DNA of 42,355 nucleotides. It comes from Pseudomonas sp. Lineage in GTDB: Bacteria > Pseudomonadota > Gammaproteobacteria > Pseudomonadales > Pseudomonadaceae. The first letter of the stretch is position 1, and every line of letters begins with the position of its first letter. A program made the translations under genes and the position numbers. Shown in pieces: positions 32,434 through 40,965 of the stretch. The stretch covers positions 1 through 42,355 of the forward strand of contig NZ_JASLGE010000061.1 in NCBI RefSeq assembly GCF_030150285.1. The letters are read 5' to 3'. The notes beneath the pieces were generated by a model. That model was not told where the DNA came from. It searched no databases and was given only the letters and a program-made list of their open reading frames with translations.

Positions 32434-35052
32434 ATGAAAAGCGCAGAAATCCGTGAAGCCTTCCTTCGCTTCTTCGAGGAGCAAGGTCACACCCGTGTCC
32501 CTTCCAGCTCCTTGGTGCCGAATAACGATCCGACCCTGCTGTTTACCAACGCGGGGATGAACCAGTTCAAGGACTGCTTCCTGGGTCAGGAAAAACGTGC
32601 CTATACCCGTGCAACAAGCAGCCAGAAGTGCGTGCGTGCCGGTGGCAAGAACAGCGACCTGGAAAACGTCGGTTACACCGCGCGCCACCACACCTTCTTT
32701 GAAATGCTGGGCAACTTCAGCTTTGGCGACTATTTCAAGAAAGACGCCATCAACTTCGCCTGGACCTTTCTGACCGGCGTGTTGAAGCTGCCTAAAGAGA
32801 AGCTTTGGGTGACGGTCTACGCCAGTGATGACGAAGCCTATGACATCTGGACCCAAGACGTGGGCGTGCCTGCCGAGCGCATGATCCGCATTGGCGACAA
32901 CAAGGGTGCGCCTTACGCGTCCGACAACTTCTGGACCATGGGCGACACCGGCCCATGTGGCCCCTGCACCGAGATTTTCTACGATCACGGCCCGGATATC
33001 TGGGGCGGCCCACCCGGCTCACCCGACGAAGACGGCGACCGTTACATCGAAATCTGGAACAACGTGTTCATGCAGTTCAACCGCACCGCCGATGGCGTAC
33101 TGCACCCGTTGCCAGCGCCGTCGGTAGACACCGGCATGGGCCTGGAGCGGATCAGCGCGGTGATGCAACACGTCAATTCCAACTACGACATTGACCTGTT
33201 CCAGAGCTTGCTCAAGGCTGCCGCGCAAGCCATTGGTTGCGAGAACGAGGGCCAGTCGTCGCTCAAGGTTGTGGCGGACCATATCCGTTCGTGCAGCTTC
33301 CTGATCGCCGACGGTGTATTGCCGTCCAACGAAGGCCGTGGCTATGTGCTGCGCCGCATCATTCGTCGAGCATGCCGCCACGGCAACAAACTGGGTGCCA
33401 CTGGCAACTTCTTCTACAAAATCGTCGCCGCGCTGGTGGCCGAGATGGGCCAAGGCTTTCCTGAGCTGGTACGCGAGCAGGCTACTATCGAGCGCGTACT
33501 CAAGGCCGAAGAAGAGCAGTTCTCCAAGACGCTTGAGCAGGGCCTGAAAATCCTTGAGCAAGACCTGGCCGACCTCAAGGGCACCGTGGTACCGGGCGAT
33601 GTGGTGTTCAAACTGTATGACACCTACGGTTTCCCGATGGACCTGACGGCGGACATCGCCCGCGAGCGCAACCTGACCGTAGACGAAGCCGGCTTCGAGC
33701 GCGAGATGGAAGCCCAGCGTGTGCGTGCCCGTTCGGCCAGCGCATTTGGTCTGGACTACAACACCCTGGTCAAAGTTGACGTACCGACCGAGTTCATCGG
33801 TTACAGCGCTACTCAGGCCCCGGCCAAGGTGGTTGCCCTTTATAAAGAAGGCCAGTCAGTGACGGCCTTGAACGAAGGTGACGAGGGCGTGGTCGTGCTC
33901 GATCAGACCCCGTTCTACGCCGAATCGGGCGGCCAGGTCGGTGACTGCGGTTACCTGCAGGCCGGTGCTGCGCGCTTTGACGTGCGTGACACCACCAAAA
34001 CCGGCGGCGCGTTCCTGCACCACGGTGTGGTGGCGGCGGGTGGCCTGAGCGTGGGCGAAGCCGTTGACGCACACGTTGACGCCGATGTGCGCCATGCCAC
34101 GGCCCTGAACCACTCGGCCACTCACTTGCTGCATGCCGCGTTGCGCCAAGTGCTGGGCGAGCATGTGCAGCAGAAAGGTTCGTTGGTCGACAGCCAGCGC
34201 CTGCGCTTTGACTTCAGCCACTTCGAAGCGATTAAGCCAGAGCAGATCAAGGCGCTGGAAGATATCGTCAACGCTCAGATCCGCAATAACACGGCCGTTG
34301 AAACCGAAGAAACCGACATCGACACCGCCAAGCAAAAGGGCGCGATGGCGCTGTTCGGTGAGAAATACGGCGACAGCGTTCGTGTGCTGAGCATGGGCGG
34401 CGACTTCTCGGTAGAGTTGTGCGGCGGTATCCACGCCCAGCGCACCGGCGACATCGGCCTGATGAAAATCATCAGCGAAGGCGGTGTTGCGTCTGGCGTG
34501 CGTCGTATTGAAGCCGTCACGGGCGCTGCGGCGCTGGCCTACTTGAACGCGGCCGAAGAGCAGCTCAAGGAAGCCGCCAGCCTGATCAAGGGCTCGCGTG
34601 ACAACATGCTCGACAAATTGGCCGCTGTGCTTGAGCGCAACCGTCAGTTGGAAAAGCAGCTTGAACAATTGCAGGCCAAGGCCGCAAGCGCCGCCGGTGA
34701 CGATCTGTCATCCTCGGCGGTGGATATCAAAGGCGTGAAAGTGCTGGCCGCTCGCCTGGACGGCCAGGATGGCAAAGCGCTACTGGCGCTGGTAGATCAG
34801 CTGAAGAACAAGCTCGGCCGTGCGGTGATCCTGCTCGGCAGTGTTCATGAAGACAAGGTCGTACTGGTTGCAGGCGTAACCAAAGACCTGACTGGCCAAC
34901 TCAAAGCCGGTGATTTGATGAAACAGGCCGCTGTGGCAGTGGGCGGGAAGGGCGGTGGTCGTCCGGATATGGCGCAAGGCGGCGGTGTTGACGCCAGTGC
35001 CCTGGACGCTGCGCTGGCTCTGACTGCGCCATTTGTCGAGCAGGGTATCTGA
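32434..35052 (+). CDS. alaS: alanyl-tRNA synthetase
   Basis: An 872-residue class II synthetase that charges tRNA-Ala. The aminoacylation core opens with EIREAFLRFFEEQGH and FTNAGMNQFKDCFLG; the editing site has NHSATHLLHAAL (His560, His564) and CGGIH (Cys663), all zinc-site residues; the C-Ala domain ends with GGGRPDMAQGGG. The ATG at 32434 gives the standard N-terminus, and the upstream extension is not family-like. Length is normal. Confidence 0.97.
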   Translation: MKSAEIREAFLRFFEEQGHTRVPSSSLVPNNDPTLLFTNAGMNQFKDCFLGQEKRAYTRATSSQKCVRAGGKNSDLENVGYTARHHTFFEMLGNFSFGDYFKKDAINFAWTFLTGVLKLPKEKLWVTVYASDDEAYDIWTQDVGVPAERMIRIGDNKGAPYASDNFWTMGDTGPCGPCTEIFYDHGPDIWGGPPGSPDEDGDRYIEIWNNVFMQFNRTADGVLHPLPAPSVDTGMGLERISAVMQHVNSNYDIDLFQSLLKAAAQAIGCENEGQSSLKVVADHIRSCSFLIADGVLPSNEGRGYVLRRIIRRACRHGNKLGATGNFFYKIVAALVAEMGQGFPELVREQATIERVLKAEEEQFSKTLEQGLKILEQDLADLKGTVVPGDVVFKLYDTYGFPMDLTADIARERNLTVDEAGFEREMEAQRVRARSASAFGLDYNTLVKVDVPTEFIGYSATQAPAKVVALYKEGQSVTALNEGDEGVVVLDQTPFYAESGGQVGDCGYLQAGAARFDVRDTTKTGGAFLHHGVVAAGGLSVGEAVDAHVDADVRHATALNHSATHLLHAALRQVLGEHVQQKGSLVDSQRLRFDFSHFEAIKPEQIKALEDIVNAQIRNNTAVETEETDIDTAKQKGAMALFGEKYGDSVRVLSMGGDFSVELCGGIHAQRTGDIGLMKIISEGGVASGVRRIEAVTGAAALAYLNAAEEQLKEAASLIKGSRDNMLDKLAAVLERNRQLEKQLEQLQAKAASAAGDDLSSSAVDIKGVKVLAARLDGQDGKALLALVDQLKNKLGRAVILLGSVHEDKVVLVAGVTKDLTGQLKAGDLMKQAAVAVGGKGGGRPDMAQGGGVDASALDAALALTAPFVEQGI

Positions 35053-35061
35053 AGTCCAGAA

Positions 35062-35092
35062 CGCGCCATCGTCTAGTGATGGCGCGTCGTTT
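35062..35092 (+). terminator. hairpin terminator after alaS
   Basis: CGCGCCATC (35062-35070) pairs with GATGGCGCG (35078-35086) and is followed by TCGTTT; the weak T run suggests incomplete termination. Confidence 0.6.
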
Positions 35093-35135
35093 GAATGATA
35101 AATGGGCGCCCTTTAGGGGCTGAGGCTGCTTTGAA

Positions 35136-36371
35136 ATGGCTTTGATCGTACAAAAATTCGGAGGCACCTCGGTCGGCACTGTCGAGAGAATCGAGCAGGT
35201 CGCCGATAAAGTTAAGAAGTTTCGCGAAGCCGGTAATGACTTGGTGATTGTGCTGTCTGCGATGAGCGGCGAGACCAATCGCCTGATCGACCTGGCCAGG
35301 CAAATCAGCGATCAGCCGTTACCCCGTGAGCTGGATGTCATCGTGTCCACGGGCGAACAGGTAACGATTGGCCTGCTGGCAATGGCGTTGAACAAGCGCG
35401 GCGTGCCTGCGGTGTCTTACACCGGCAGCCAGGTGCGTATCCTCACGGACAGCTCGCACACCAAGGCCCGTATTCTGCAGATCGACGATCAAAAGATTCG
35501 TGCCGATCTGAAGGCCGGGCGCGTGGTGGTGGTGGCAGGCTTCCAGGGCGTGGATGAGCACGGCAATATCACCACGCTGGGTCGAGGCGGTTCCGACACC
35601 ACGGGCGTGGCGCTGGCGGCAGCCTTGAAGGCGGATGAATGCCAGATTTACACCGATGTTGACGGTGTTTACACCACGGACCCGCGCGTAGTGGCGCAGG
35701 CGCAGCGTCTGGAAAAAATCACCTTCGAAGAAATGCTGGAAATGGCCAGCCTGGGTTCCAAGGTGCTGCAAATCCGGGCGGTCGAGTTCGCTGGCAAGTA
35801 CAACGTTCCGCTGCGCGTATTGCACAGCTTCAAAGAGGGGCCAGGCACCCTCATTACTATTGATGAAGAGGAATCCATGGAACAGCCGATCATTTCGGGC
35901 ATCGCTTTTAACCGCGACGAGGCCAAGCTGACCATTCGTGGCGTGCCGGATACCCCGGGCGTGGCGTTCAAGATTCTGGGCCCTATCAGTGCGGCGAACA
36001 TTGAAGTCGACATGATCGTGCAGAACGTGGCGCACGATAACACCACGGATTTCACCTTCACCGTGCACCGCAACGACTATCAGGCCGCGATGCTGGTTCT
36101 GGAAAACACCTCGCGTGAGATCGGTGCGCGCGAAGTGGTTGGTGACACCAATATCACCAAGGTATCCATTGTAGGGGTGGGCATGCGCTCACACGCCGGG
36201 GTTGCCAGCCGCATGTTTGAATCGCTGGCCAAGGAGAGCATCAACATCCAGATGATCTCCACATCGGAGATCAAGGTCTCGGTGGTGATTGAAGAGAAGT
36301 ACCTGGAGCTGGCAGTGCGCTCCCTGCACACCGCTTTCGAGCTGGATGCACCTGTTCGTCAGGGCGAGTAG
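35136..36371 (+). CDS. lysC: aspartokinase
   Basis: A 411-residue aspartate kinase, first step to lysine, threonine and methionine. The kinase domain starts VQKFGGTSVGT and holds GRGGSDTTGVALAAALKA; two ACT domains fill the C-terminal third (residues 265-405) and give feedback control by lysine and/or threonine. An internal ATG (codon 248, position 35877) with GAGGAA upstream can make a separate 164-residue beta subunit of ACT domains, as known for alpha2beta2 aspartokinases. GAGG precedes the main start. Confidence 0.96.
   Translation: MALIVQKFGGTSVGTVERIEQVADKVKKFREAGNDLVIVLSAMSGETNRLIDLARQISDQPLPRELDVIVSTGEQVTIGLLAMALNKRGVPAVSYTGSQVRILTDSSHTKARILQIDDQKIRADLKAGRVVVVAGFQGVDEHGNITTLGRGGSDTTGVALAAALKADECQIYTDVDGVYTTDPRVVAQAQRLEKITFEEMLEMASLGSKVLQIRAVEFAGKYNVPLRVLHSFKEGPGTLITIDEEESMEQPIISGIAFNRDEAKLTIRGVPDTPGVAFKILGPISAANIEVDMIVQNVAHDNTTDFTFTVHRNDYQAAMLVLENTSREIGAREVVGDTNITKVSIVGVGMRSHAGVASRMFESLAKESINIQMISTSEIKVSVVIEEKYLELAVRSLHTAFELDAPVRQGE
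35866..35879 (+). promoter_or_regulatory. internal ribosome site and start for the LysC beta subunit
   Basis: GAAGAGGAAT lies 5-10 bases before an in-frame ATG at 35877, opening a 164-codon product (M-E-Q-P-I-I-S-G) that contains only the regulatory ACT domains. The in-frame status was checked from the main start (codon 248). Confidence 0.65.
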
Positions 36372-36385
36372 CGCGTAACACCGAG

Positions 36386-36416
36386 GGGCGCGGTTGAGCC
36401 GCGCCCTTTGCTTTTA
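36386..36416 (+). terminator. rho-independent terminator of lysC
   Basis: GGGCGCGG (36386-36393) pairs with CCGCGCCC (36399-36406), followed by TTTGCTTTT. Confidence 0.85.
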
Positions 36417-36559
36417 TGACAGATGCGAATGAAGGCCACGTGTTTCATTCTGTTGGTCAATACTAAGGAGCGGCGGGCTATAGCTATTTAGCGTATAGGC
36501 CGAAGCCCTTTTTTTTTGCAAACTGTTATTCCTGAAATGAAAAGCATGAGGAGAGACGT

Positions 36560-36748
36560 ATGCTGATTCTGACTCGTCGGTGCGCAGAAAGCCTGATCAT
36601 CGGTGACGGCGAAATTACTGTGACCGTGCTCGGTGTCAAAGGAAACCAAGTGCGCATTGGCGTCAATGCTCCCAAGGAAGTCGCGGTACACCGTGAAGAA
36701 ATCTACCAACGGATCAAGAAGGAAAAGGATGAAGGACCAAGTCTCTAA
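36560..36748 (+). CDS. rsmA: carbon storage regulator CsrA/RsmA
   Basis: A 62-residue RNA-binding protein (MLILTRRCAESLIIGD, VAVHREEIYQRI) that binds GGA motifs in mRNA leaders and represses translation of secondary-metabolism and biofilm genes; it is titrated by RsmX/Y/Z RNAs. Its own leader has AGGAGAG, containing a GGA that could allow autoregulation. Location between lysC and tRNA-Ser matches P. aeruginosa. Separated from lysC by a terminator, so it has its own promoter. Confidence 0.96.
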   Translation: MLILTRRCAESLIIGDGEITVTVLGVKGNQVRIGVNAPKEVAVHREEIYQRIKKEKDEGPSL

Positions 36749-36766
36749 TTTTATTTAAGTTTTTAG

Positions 36767-36795
36767 TTGCATGCGGGGAAAAGGCTAGTTATTAT
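36767..36795 (+). promoter_or_regulatory. promoter of tRNA-Ser
   Basis: TTGCAT (36767-36772) and TATTAT (36790-36795) with a 17-bp spacer, ending 14 bp before the tRNA. Confidence 0.6.
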
Positions 36796-36809
36796 ACGCC
36801 CCGTGTTGC

Positions 36810-36900
36810 GGAGAGCTGGCCGAGTGGCCGAAGGCGCTCCCCTGCTAAGGGAGTACACCTCAAAAGGGTGTCGGGGGTTCGAATCCCCCGTTCTCCGCCA
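36810..36900 (+). tRNA. tRNA-Ser(GCT)
   Basis: 91 nt with encoded CCA. Acceptor GGAGAGC pairs with GTTCTCC; the anticodon arm holds GCT in CCTGCTAAGG; the long variable arm (ACACCTCAAAAGGGTGT) is typical of class II serine tRNA; the T loop is GTTCGAATC. Confidence 0.96.
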
Positions 36901-36966
36901 TTATTCATGTAGCACGTTCGAATCTAGCCCGTTTCAGTAAGTTGTTGAAATTATTGAAAAAAGTAC

Positions 36967-36994
36967 TTGGCAGAGAGATTCAACGCTCTATAAT
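36967..36994 (+). promoter_or_regulatory. promoter of tRNA-Arg
   Basis: TTGGCA (36967-36972) and TATAAT (36989-36994) with a 16-bp spacer, 14 bp before the first tRNA-Arg(ACG). It probably drives both copies. Confidence 0.75.
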
Positions 36995-37008
36995 ACGCAG
37001 CTTCAAAT

Positions 37009-37085
37009 GCACTCGTAGCTCAGCTGGATAGAGTACTCGGCTACGAACCGAGCGGTCACAGGTTCGAATCCTGTCGAGTGCACCA
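37009..37085 (+). tRNA. tRNA-Arg(ACG), copy 1
   Basis: 77 nt. Acceptor GCACTCG pairs with CGAGTGC; anticodon loop CTACGAA gives ACG; CCA is encoded. Identical to the copy at 37156. Confidence 0.96.
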
Positions 37086-37155
37086 TTTAAGAGTTAGTTG
37101 CTCCGGCAGTTAACTTGGCTTCAACCAGGGTGGTCTGGTTTAACAAACACACCTT

Positions 37156-37232
37156 GCACTCGTAGCTCAGCTGGATAGAGTACTCGGCTACGAACCGAGC
37201 GGTCACAGGTTCGAATCCTGTCGAGTGCACCA
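37156..37232 (+). tRNA. tRNA-Arg(ACG), copy 2
   Basis: 77 nt, same sequence as copy 1, 70 bp further on. A strong terminator follows. Confidence 0.96.
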
Positions 37233-37238
37233 AACACC

Positions 37239-37266
37239 AAAAAGCCCACATTTATGTGGGCTTTTT
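37239..37266 (+). terminator. rho-independent terminator of the tRNA-Arg pair
   Basis: AAAAAGCCCACA pairs with TGTGGGCTTTTT around a TTTA loop, 6 bp past the second tRNA-Arg. Confidence 0.9.
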
Positions 37267-37703
37267 GCTGTCTGCGATTTGCGCTTTGCGCTTTCTATGA
37301 GGCCTTCCTGGTTGCAGAAGGGGTGTCATGATGCAGGCTTCTATCGGCTTTACTCTGGCCATGGGATACCCGTCTGCGCTCCCTTGGTTTTGTAGCGCTG
37401 ACTGAAAAAACCGAAAGGTCGGGAATTATTTACGAGCGCATGTGCTCTGACTCAATAATGACGCGTCGCAGATTGACCGTTGCGCCAAATGCTCGCAGCG
37501 CCTGCGCAAGGGTTTCAGAGCGGCGTGATTATTTAACATCATTAATTTTTAAGCCGTGTATGATTGCGCCCGACAGTCCCGCCGGGGCTTGTGGAATACC
37601 TCCATGGACTTACCCAGTAGACACTCAGCATCCCGTTTTCCCAATCATGAATTAACTGATTGATCCTTCCGGCGTGCCCTGCTGCTGGGAGTGGAGTTCG
37701 CCT
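37267..37703. other. gene-free region upstream of mgtE
   Basis: No gene, repeat or known riboswitch recognised. It should contain the mgtE promoter; a plus-strand frame at 37440-37655 has no ribosome site or familiar product. Confidence 0.4.
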
Positions 37704-39146
37704 ATGACCGAAGTTGAAGTAAAGAAAACGCAAGACAGCCTGCAAAGCCGCCTCGCTCAAGTTATCGAGCTGCTCAATCGCCAGCGTGTGGTCGAAGACC
37801 TGACTCATCGTCAGGAAGGCCATCACCATGACCGGGTCGAGAACCTGGTCCACCGGCAAAACCTTGTTGAACTCCAGCGTAAGCTGGAAGATCTGCACTC
37901 CGCCGACGTTGCCTACATCCTTGAAGCATTGCCCCTGGACGACCGTCTCACGGTCTGGCAGTTGGTCAAGGCTGACCGTGATGGCGACATTCTGCTTGAA
38001 GTGTCTGACTCGGTACGTGAAACCCTGATCGCCGACATGGACGATCACGAACTCCTGGCAGCGGCCAAGGAGATGGATGCTGACGAACTTGCTGACCTGG
38101 CCCCTGAGCTGCCGCGAGACGTCATCCATGAGCTGATGGAGACCCTGGACGCCCAGCAGCGTGAGCGTGTCCGCTCCGCACTGTCCTACAGTGAGGATCA
38201 AGTCGGTGCCCTGATGGACTTCGAGATGGTCACGATCCGCGAGGACGTCAGCCTTGAAGTCGTTTTGCGTTACCTGCGTCGTCTCAAGGAACTGCCGGGT
38301 CATACCGATAAATTGTTTGTGGTCGATTACGACGGCGCGCTAAAGGGTGTGCTGCCGATCAAGCGCTTGCTGGTCAACGACCCCGACAAACAGGTTTCCG
38401 AAGTCATGGCCAGCGACCCGGTGAGTTTTCACCCGGACGAAGACGCCTACGATGCTGCACAGGCGTTCGAGCGTTATGACTTGATCTCGGCCCCGGTGGT
38501 CGACAAGAACGGCAAACTGATTGGCCGTTTGACCATCGATGAAATGGTCGACCTGATTCGTGAGGAAAGCGAAAGCGAAGTCCTCAACATGGCCGGTCTG
38601 CGCGAAGAGGAAGATATTTTCGCTTCCGTGTGGAAATCCCTGCGTAACCGTTGGGCGTGGCTGGCAGTCAACCTGATTACCGCGTTTATTGCTTCACGGG
38701 TGATTGGCCTGTTTGAAGGCTCGATTGAAAAGCTGGTGGCCTTGGCGGCACTGATGCCCATCGTGGCTGGTATCGGCGGTAACTCCGGCAACCAGACCAT
38801 CACCATGATTGTGCGCGCCATGGCGCTCGACCAAGTCAACACCGGCAGTACTTCGCGCTTGATGCGCAAAGAACTGGCGGTGGCCTTGATCAACGGCGTG
38901 GTGTGGGGCGGCGTGATCGGTGTGGTCGCCTACTTGCTGTACGGCAGTTGGTCCTTGGGCCTGGTCATGACGGCAGCCATGACATTGAACCTGCTGCTGG
39001 CTGCATTGATGGGGGTTCTGATTCCCATGACGCTGGCCAAGCTGGGGCGCGACCCGGCGATGGGGGCCAGCGTGATGATCACCGCCATGACAGACAGCGG
39101 CGGCTTCTTCATCTTCCTGGGGTTGGCAACCATCTTTCTGTTGTAA
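37704..39146 (+). CDS. mgtE: magnesium transporter MgtE
   Basis: A 480-residue Mg2+ channel/transporter. The N-terminal helical domain (residues about 1-140, LHSADVAYILEALPLDDRL) is followed by two CBS domains (about 150-270) that sense Mg2+, and a C-terminal five-helix pore domain with PIVAGIGGNSGNQ, the conserved pore motif. The start at 37704 has GGAG before it; ten further in-frame codons upstream have no support. A terminator follows. Confidence 0.95.
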   Translation: MTEVEVKKTQDSLQSRLAQVIELLNRQRVVEDLTHRQEGHHHDRVENLVHRQNLVELQRKLEDLHSADVAYILEALPLDDRLTVWQLVKADRDGDILLEVSDSVRETLIADMDDHELLAAAKEMDADELADLAPELPRDVIHELMETLDAQQRERVRSALSYSEDQVGALMDFEMVTIREDVSLEVVLRYLRRLKELPGHTDKLFVVDYDGALKGVLPIKRLLVNDPDKQVSEVMASDPVSFHPDEDAYDAAQAFERYDLISAPVVDKNGKLIGRLTIDEMVDLIREESESEVLNMAGLREEEDIFASVWKSLRNRWAWLAVNLITAFIASRVIGLFEGSIEKLVALAALMPIVAGIGGNSGNQTITMIVRAMALDQVNTGSTSRLMRKELAVALINGVVWGGVIGVVAYLLYGSWSLGLVMTAAMTLNLLLAALMGVLIPMTLAKLGRDPAMGASVMITAMTDSGGFFIFLGLATIFLL

Positions 39147-39215
39147 ATGTCTGCGGCGGCTCGGGTATCAACCTGGGCCGGCCATAGGCGGTGCTTATGC
39201 CTGAGCATCGCCCAT

Positions 39216-39244
39216 AAAAAAGCCAGCTAAATGCTGGCTTTTTT
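39216..39244 (+). terminator. bidirectional terminator between mgtE and amrZ
   Basis: AAAAAAGCCAGC pairs with GCTGGCTTTTTT around TAAAT. The A and T runs allow termination of the two convergent genes. Confidence 0.9.
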
Positions 39245-39257
39245 GTGCCTGGCTGAA

Positions 39258-39584
39258 TCAGGACGCGTCAGATGCTGACTCAGTATCGTGGGCGATCAAT
39301 GAAACCAGGGCGTTTTGTTGGCGGTGGGACAGTTGGCGGAAGCGTTGCAGTAACTCACGCTCGTTCAGGGAGAGCTCGGGGCTGTCCAGGCGCATGCTGA
39401 GTTCTTCACCCAGGGCACCTTCTTGAATAAGGCTTTGCTCCAAACGAGCAATAATTTCAGAGTTCATGCTGCGGTGATGGTTGCGAGCCACTTCGGCAAT
39501 GCGTTCGCGCATTCCGTCTGGCAGGCGTACTACGAACTTGTCAGCTGTGCGGCTGGAGTAAATTGCCTGTTTCACTGGGCGCAT
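39258..39584 (-). CDS. amrZ: ribbon-helix-helix regulator AmrZ (AlgZ)
   Basis: A 108-residue Arc-like transcription factor. The DNA-binding part is SRTADKFVVRLPDGMRERIAEVA (beta strand and first helix) followed by HHRSMNSEIIARLEQSL; the C-terminus RQLSHRQQNALVSLIAHD is the tetramerisation end. In Pseudomonas it controls alginate, motility, cyclic-di-GMP and iron genes and represses itself. The ATG overlaps a TATAATG string and has no clear ribosome site, so the start may be weakly translated or the leader very short. Confidence 0.95.
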   Translation of the reverse strand: MRPVKQAIYSSRTADKFVVRLPDGMRERIAEVARNHHRSMNSEIIARLEQSLIQEGALGEELSMRLDSPELSLNERELLQRFRQLSHRQQNALVSLIAHDTESASDAS

Positions 39585-40004
39585 TATAATTAACCGGTTA
39601 GTTCAGGGGAGCGGTTCTCGGAATTGGCCGCAGGATGTGTTTTAAGACCGTCCTGCTGGCCAAATGTTCAACCTGAATTGCTAAGAGGCATGCATCATGC
39701 CTCAAGTCAGCCACTTCCCTGGCGTCAATTCTGTGACAAATATTGAACCGGATAAAGGCGTTATGCCAGCAGTGATTATGATAAATGTGCGTCAGGTTGG
39801 GTAGTTTATCTGCTTTACGGTCATTCAAAAGGTCTGAGCGGGCTTCTTGGCTTGGCATTTAGCCGCGCGAAGCCGTTTACGCCCCCCATCTTGGGCTGCG
39901 TACCGACACTGAAAAAGCCCACGGACGACATGACAAATCCAGGCTTGGCCGTTACCATGCACGCCGTTGATTGCACTGCACGCAACGTGCGGTGCATCTG
40001 ATGT
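39585..40004. other. long control region between amrZ and tRNA-Arg(CCT)
   Basis: No gene supported. On the plus strand GGCCGTTACCATGC (39947-39960) matches the AmrZ algD site GGCCATTACCAGCC (from memory) at 11 of 14 bases, but it is over 360 bp from amrZ. The right end must contain the promoter of the tRNA. Confidence 0.35.
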
Positions 40005-40081
40005 GTCTCAGTAGCTCAATTGGATAGAGCATCCCCCTCCTAAGGGGAAGGTTGCAGGTTCGAACCCCGCCTGGGACACCA
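40005..40081 (+). tRNA. tRNA-Arg(CCT)
   Basis: 77 nt with encoded CCA. Acceptor GTCTCAG pairs with CTGGGAC; the anticodon loop CTCCTAA gives CCT; T loop GTTCGAACC. The genes downstream (toxin fragment, IS, phage-like remnant) suggest its 3' end served as an island attachment site. Confidence 0.95.
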
Positions 40082-40148
40082 TATAAATCAAGGCTTACAG
40101 CCTGCTCACTCTGAAAGCTGAAACGTCCGTGACAGCAGGGTGACAGCA

Positions 40149-40196
40149 GCAGGCATAGAAACCTGAGTTTCTAATCCTCCTGCCAGGTGCTTTTTT
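40149..40196 (+). terminator. terminator-like hairpin after tRNA-Arg(CCT)
   Basis: GCAGG and AGAAAC (40149-40163) pair with GTTTCT and CCTGC (40168-40183) with internal loops, followed by a T6 run at 40191-40196. A direct repeat GTGACAGCAG occurs twice just upstream. Confidence 0.5.
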
Positions 40197-40232
40197 GCGC
40201 TGAGTCAGAGGAAAAAATTTCAAATTCTTCTA

Positions 40233-40375
40233 GTCCAAAAATTGGACATCACTGGTCCAAAAATTGGACTTAGGTTTTCTGGTTGCGTCCGGTTACGTCA
40301 GGCCTTTGAATTAGCAGTCCAAAAAATGGACTGCTAATGACGTTTTTGAGTGTTTTGTTAGTCCAAAATTTGGAC
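40233..40375. repeat. four 15-bp palindromes GTCCAA-N3-TTGGAC
   Basis: GTCCAAAAATTGGAC at 40233-40247 and 40255-40269, GTCCAAAAAATGGAC at 40317-40331 (extended to a 27-bp palindrome 40311-40337) and GTCCAAAATTTGGAC at 40361-40375. Centres are 22, 62 and 44 bp apart, close to 2, 6 and 4 helical turns. They look like operators of an unidentified dimeric repressor. The last one lies immediately before a TATAAT. Confidence 0.85.
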
Positions 40376-40386
40376 ACCCTTATAAT
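40359..40386 (+). promoter_or_regulatory. candidate operator-covered promoter in the island
   Basis: TATAAT (40381-40386) has a weak -35 (TTAGTC, 40359-40364, spacer 16), and the fourth GTCCAA-N3-TTGGAC palindrome (40361-40375) overlaps it. A protein on the palindrome would block RNA polymerase. The first downstream frame of any size is at 40610. Confidence 0.45.
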
Positions 40387-40522
40387 TTACCATCCATACC
40401 GACCAATACTGAGCGCTGTAGTGTGGTGCGCGTGAGGGCGTCGGGGCGTGCGCGGAATGCTACGGCAGTGGTTCGAATGAGTCGGTAACTACCGTGGATT
40501 TCTCGGGTGTTGCGAATGATGA

Positions 40523-40555
40523 AAGGGCACCACCCTGTGACGGGGTAGTGCCCTT
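40523..40555. other. stable hairpin in the island
   Basis: AAGGGCACCACCC pairs with GGGGTAGTGCCCTT over a short loop; there is no T run. It could be part of a terminator, an RNA structure or a remnant. Confidence 0.55.
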
Positions 40556-40609
40556 GATACTACGAAAGCTTCCTTGTTTCAGGCTTGGTCGTACAGCAGC
40601 CGCACTGAG

Positions 40610-40849
40610 ATGGTCAAGGAGCCGATCGCCAACAGGTCCATGAGGCTGCGTACGCTTGGGCGGATGTGTGAAGAGGCCGAGGCGCGCGGGCACCTGGTGC
40701 TGGCGATGAAGATCATGGAGCAAGCCGCCAAAGAGTGCGGCGACATCTACACCAATCGCCGGGCGAGAGGTGAGGCCGGGTGCGAGGTCCCAGCTACCCC
40801 GGTGCAGGTTGAATTCGTAAATTCAAGCGAACACACCCTAAAGCCATAG
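40610..40849 (+). CDS. phage-like ORF fragment (possibly terminase small subunit end)
   Basis: 79 codons from the ATG at 40610 (in-frame alternatives at 40574 TTG and 40640 ATG; open frame back to 40541). The product contains MRLRTLGRMCEEAEARGHLVLAMKIMEQAAKECGDIY, a helical, charged segment that reminds me of the C-terminal end of phage terminase small subunits. No good ribosome site. Probably a remnant left after island rearrangement; identity uncertain. Confidence 0.35.
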   Translation: MVKEPIANRSMRLRTLGRMCEEAEARGHLVLAMKIMEQAAKECGDIYTNRRARGEAGCEVPATPVQVEFVNSSEHTLKP

Positions 40850-40885
40850 ACGATGGCTCCCCAAAAATGGGGAAGCCCGACCTAC

Positions 40886-40927
40886 CGCTAACGCTTCTAA
40901 CGTTACTTTACCGTTACTTAACGTTAA
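40886..40927. repeat. short 9-11-bp tandem repeats with TAACG core
   Basis: CTAACGCTT, CTAACGTTA, CTTTACCGTTA and CTTAACGTTA follow one another, so the core recurs about every 10 bp. Non-coding. Confidence 0.55.
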
Positions 40928-40965
40928 TCCGCGCCTGACAGCAGGTCGGAGCAGGTAGGTATAAC

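Noticed and set aside
39598..39858. 86-codon minus-strand frame upstream of amrZ
   Set aside because: No ribosome site and no recognisable features.
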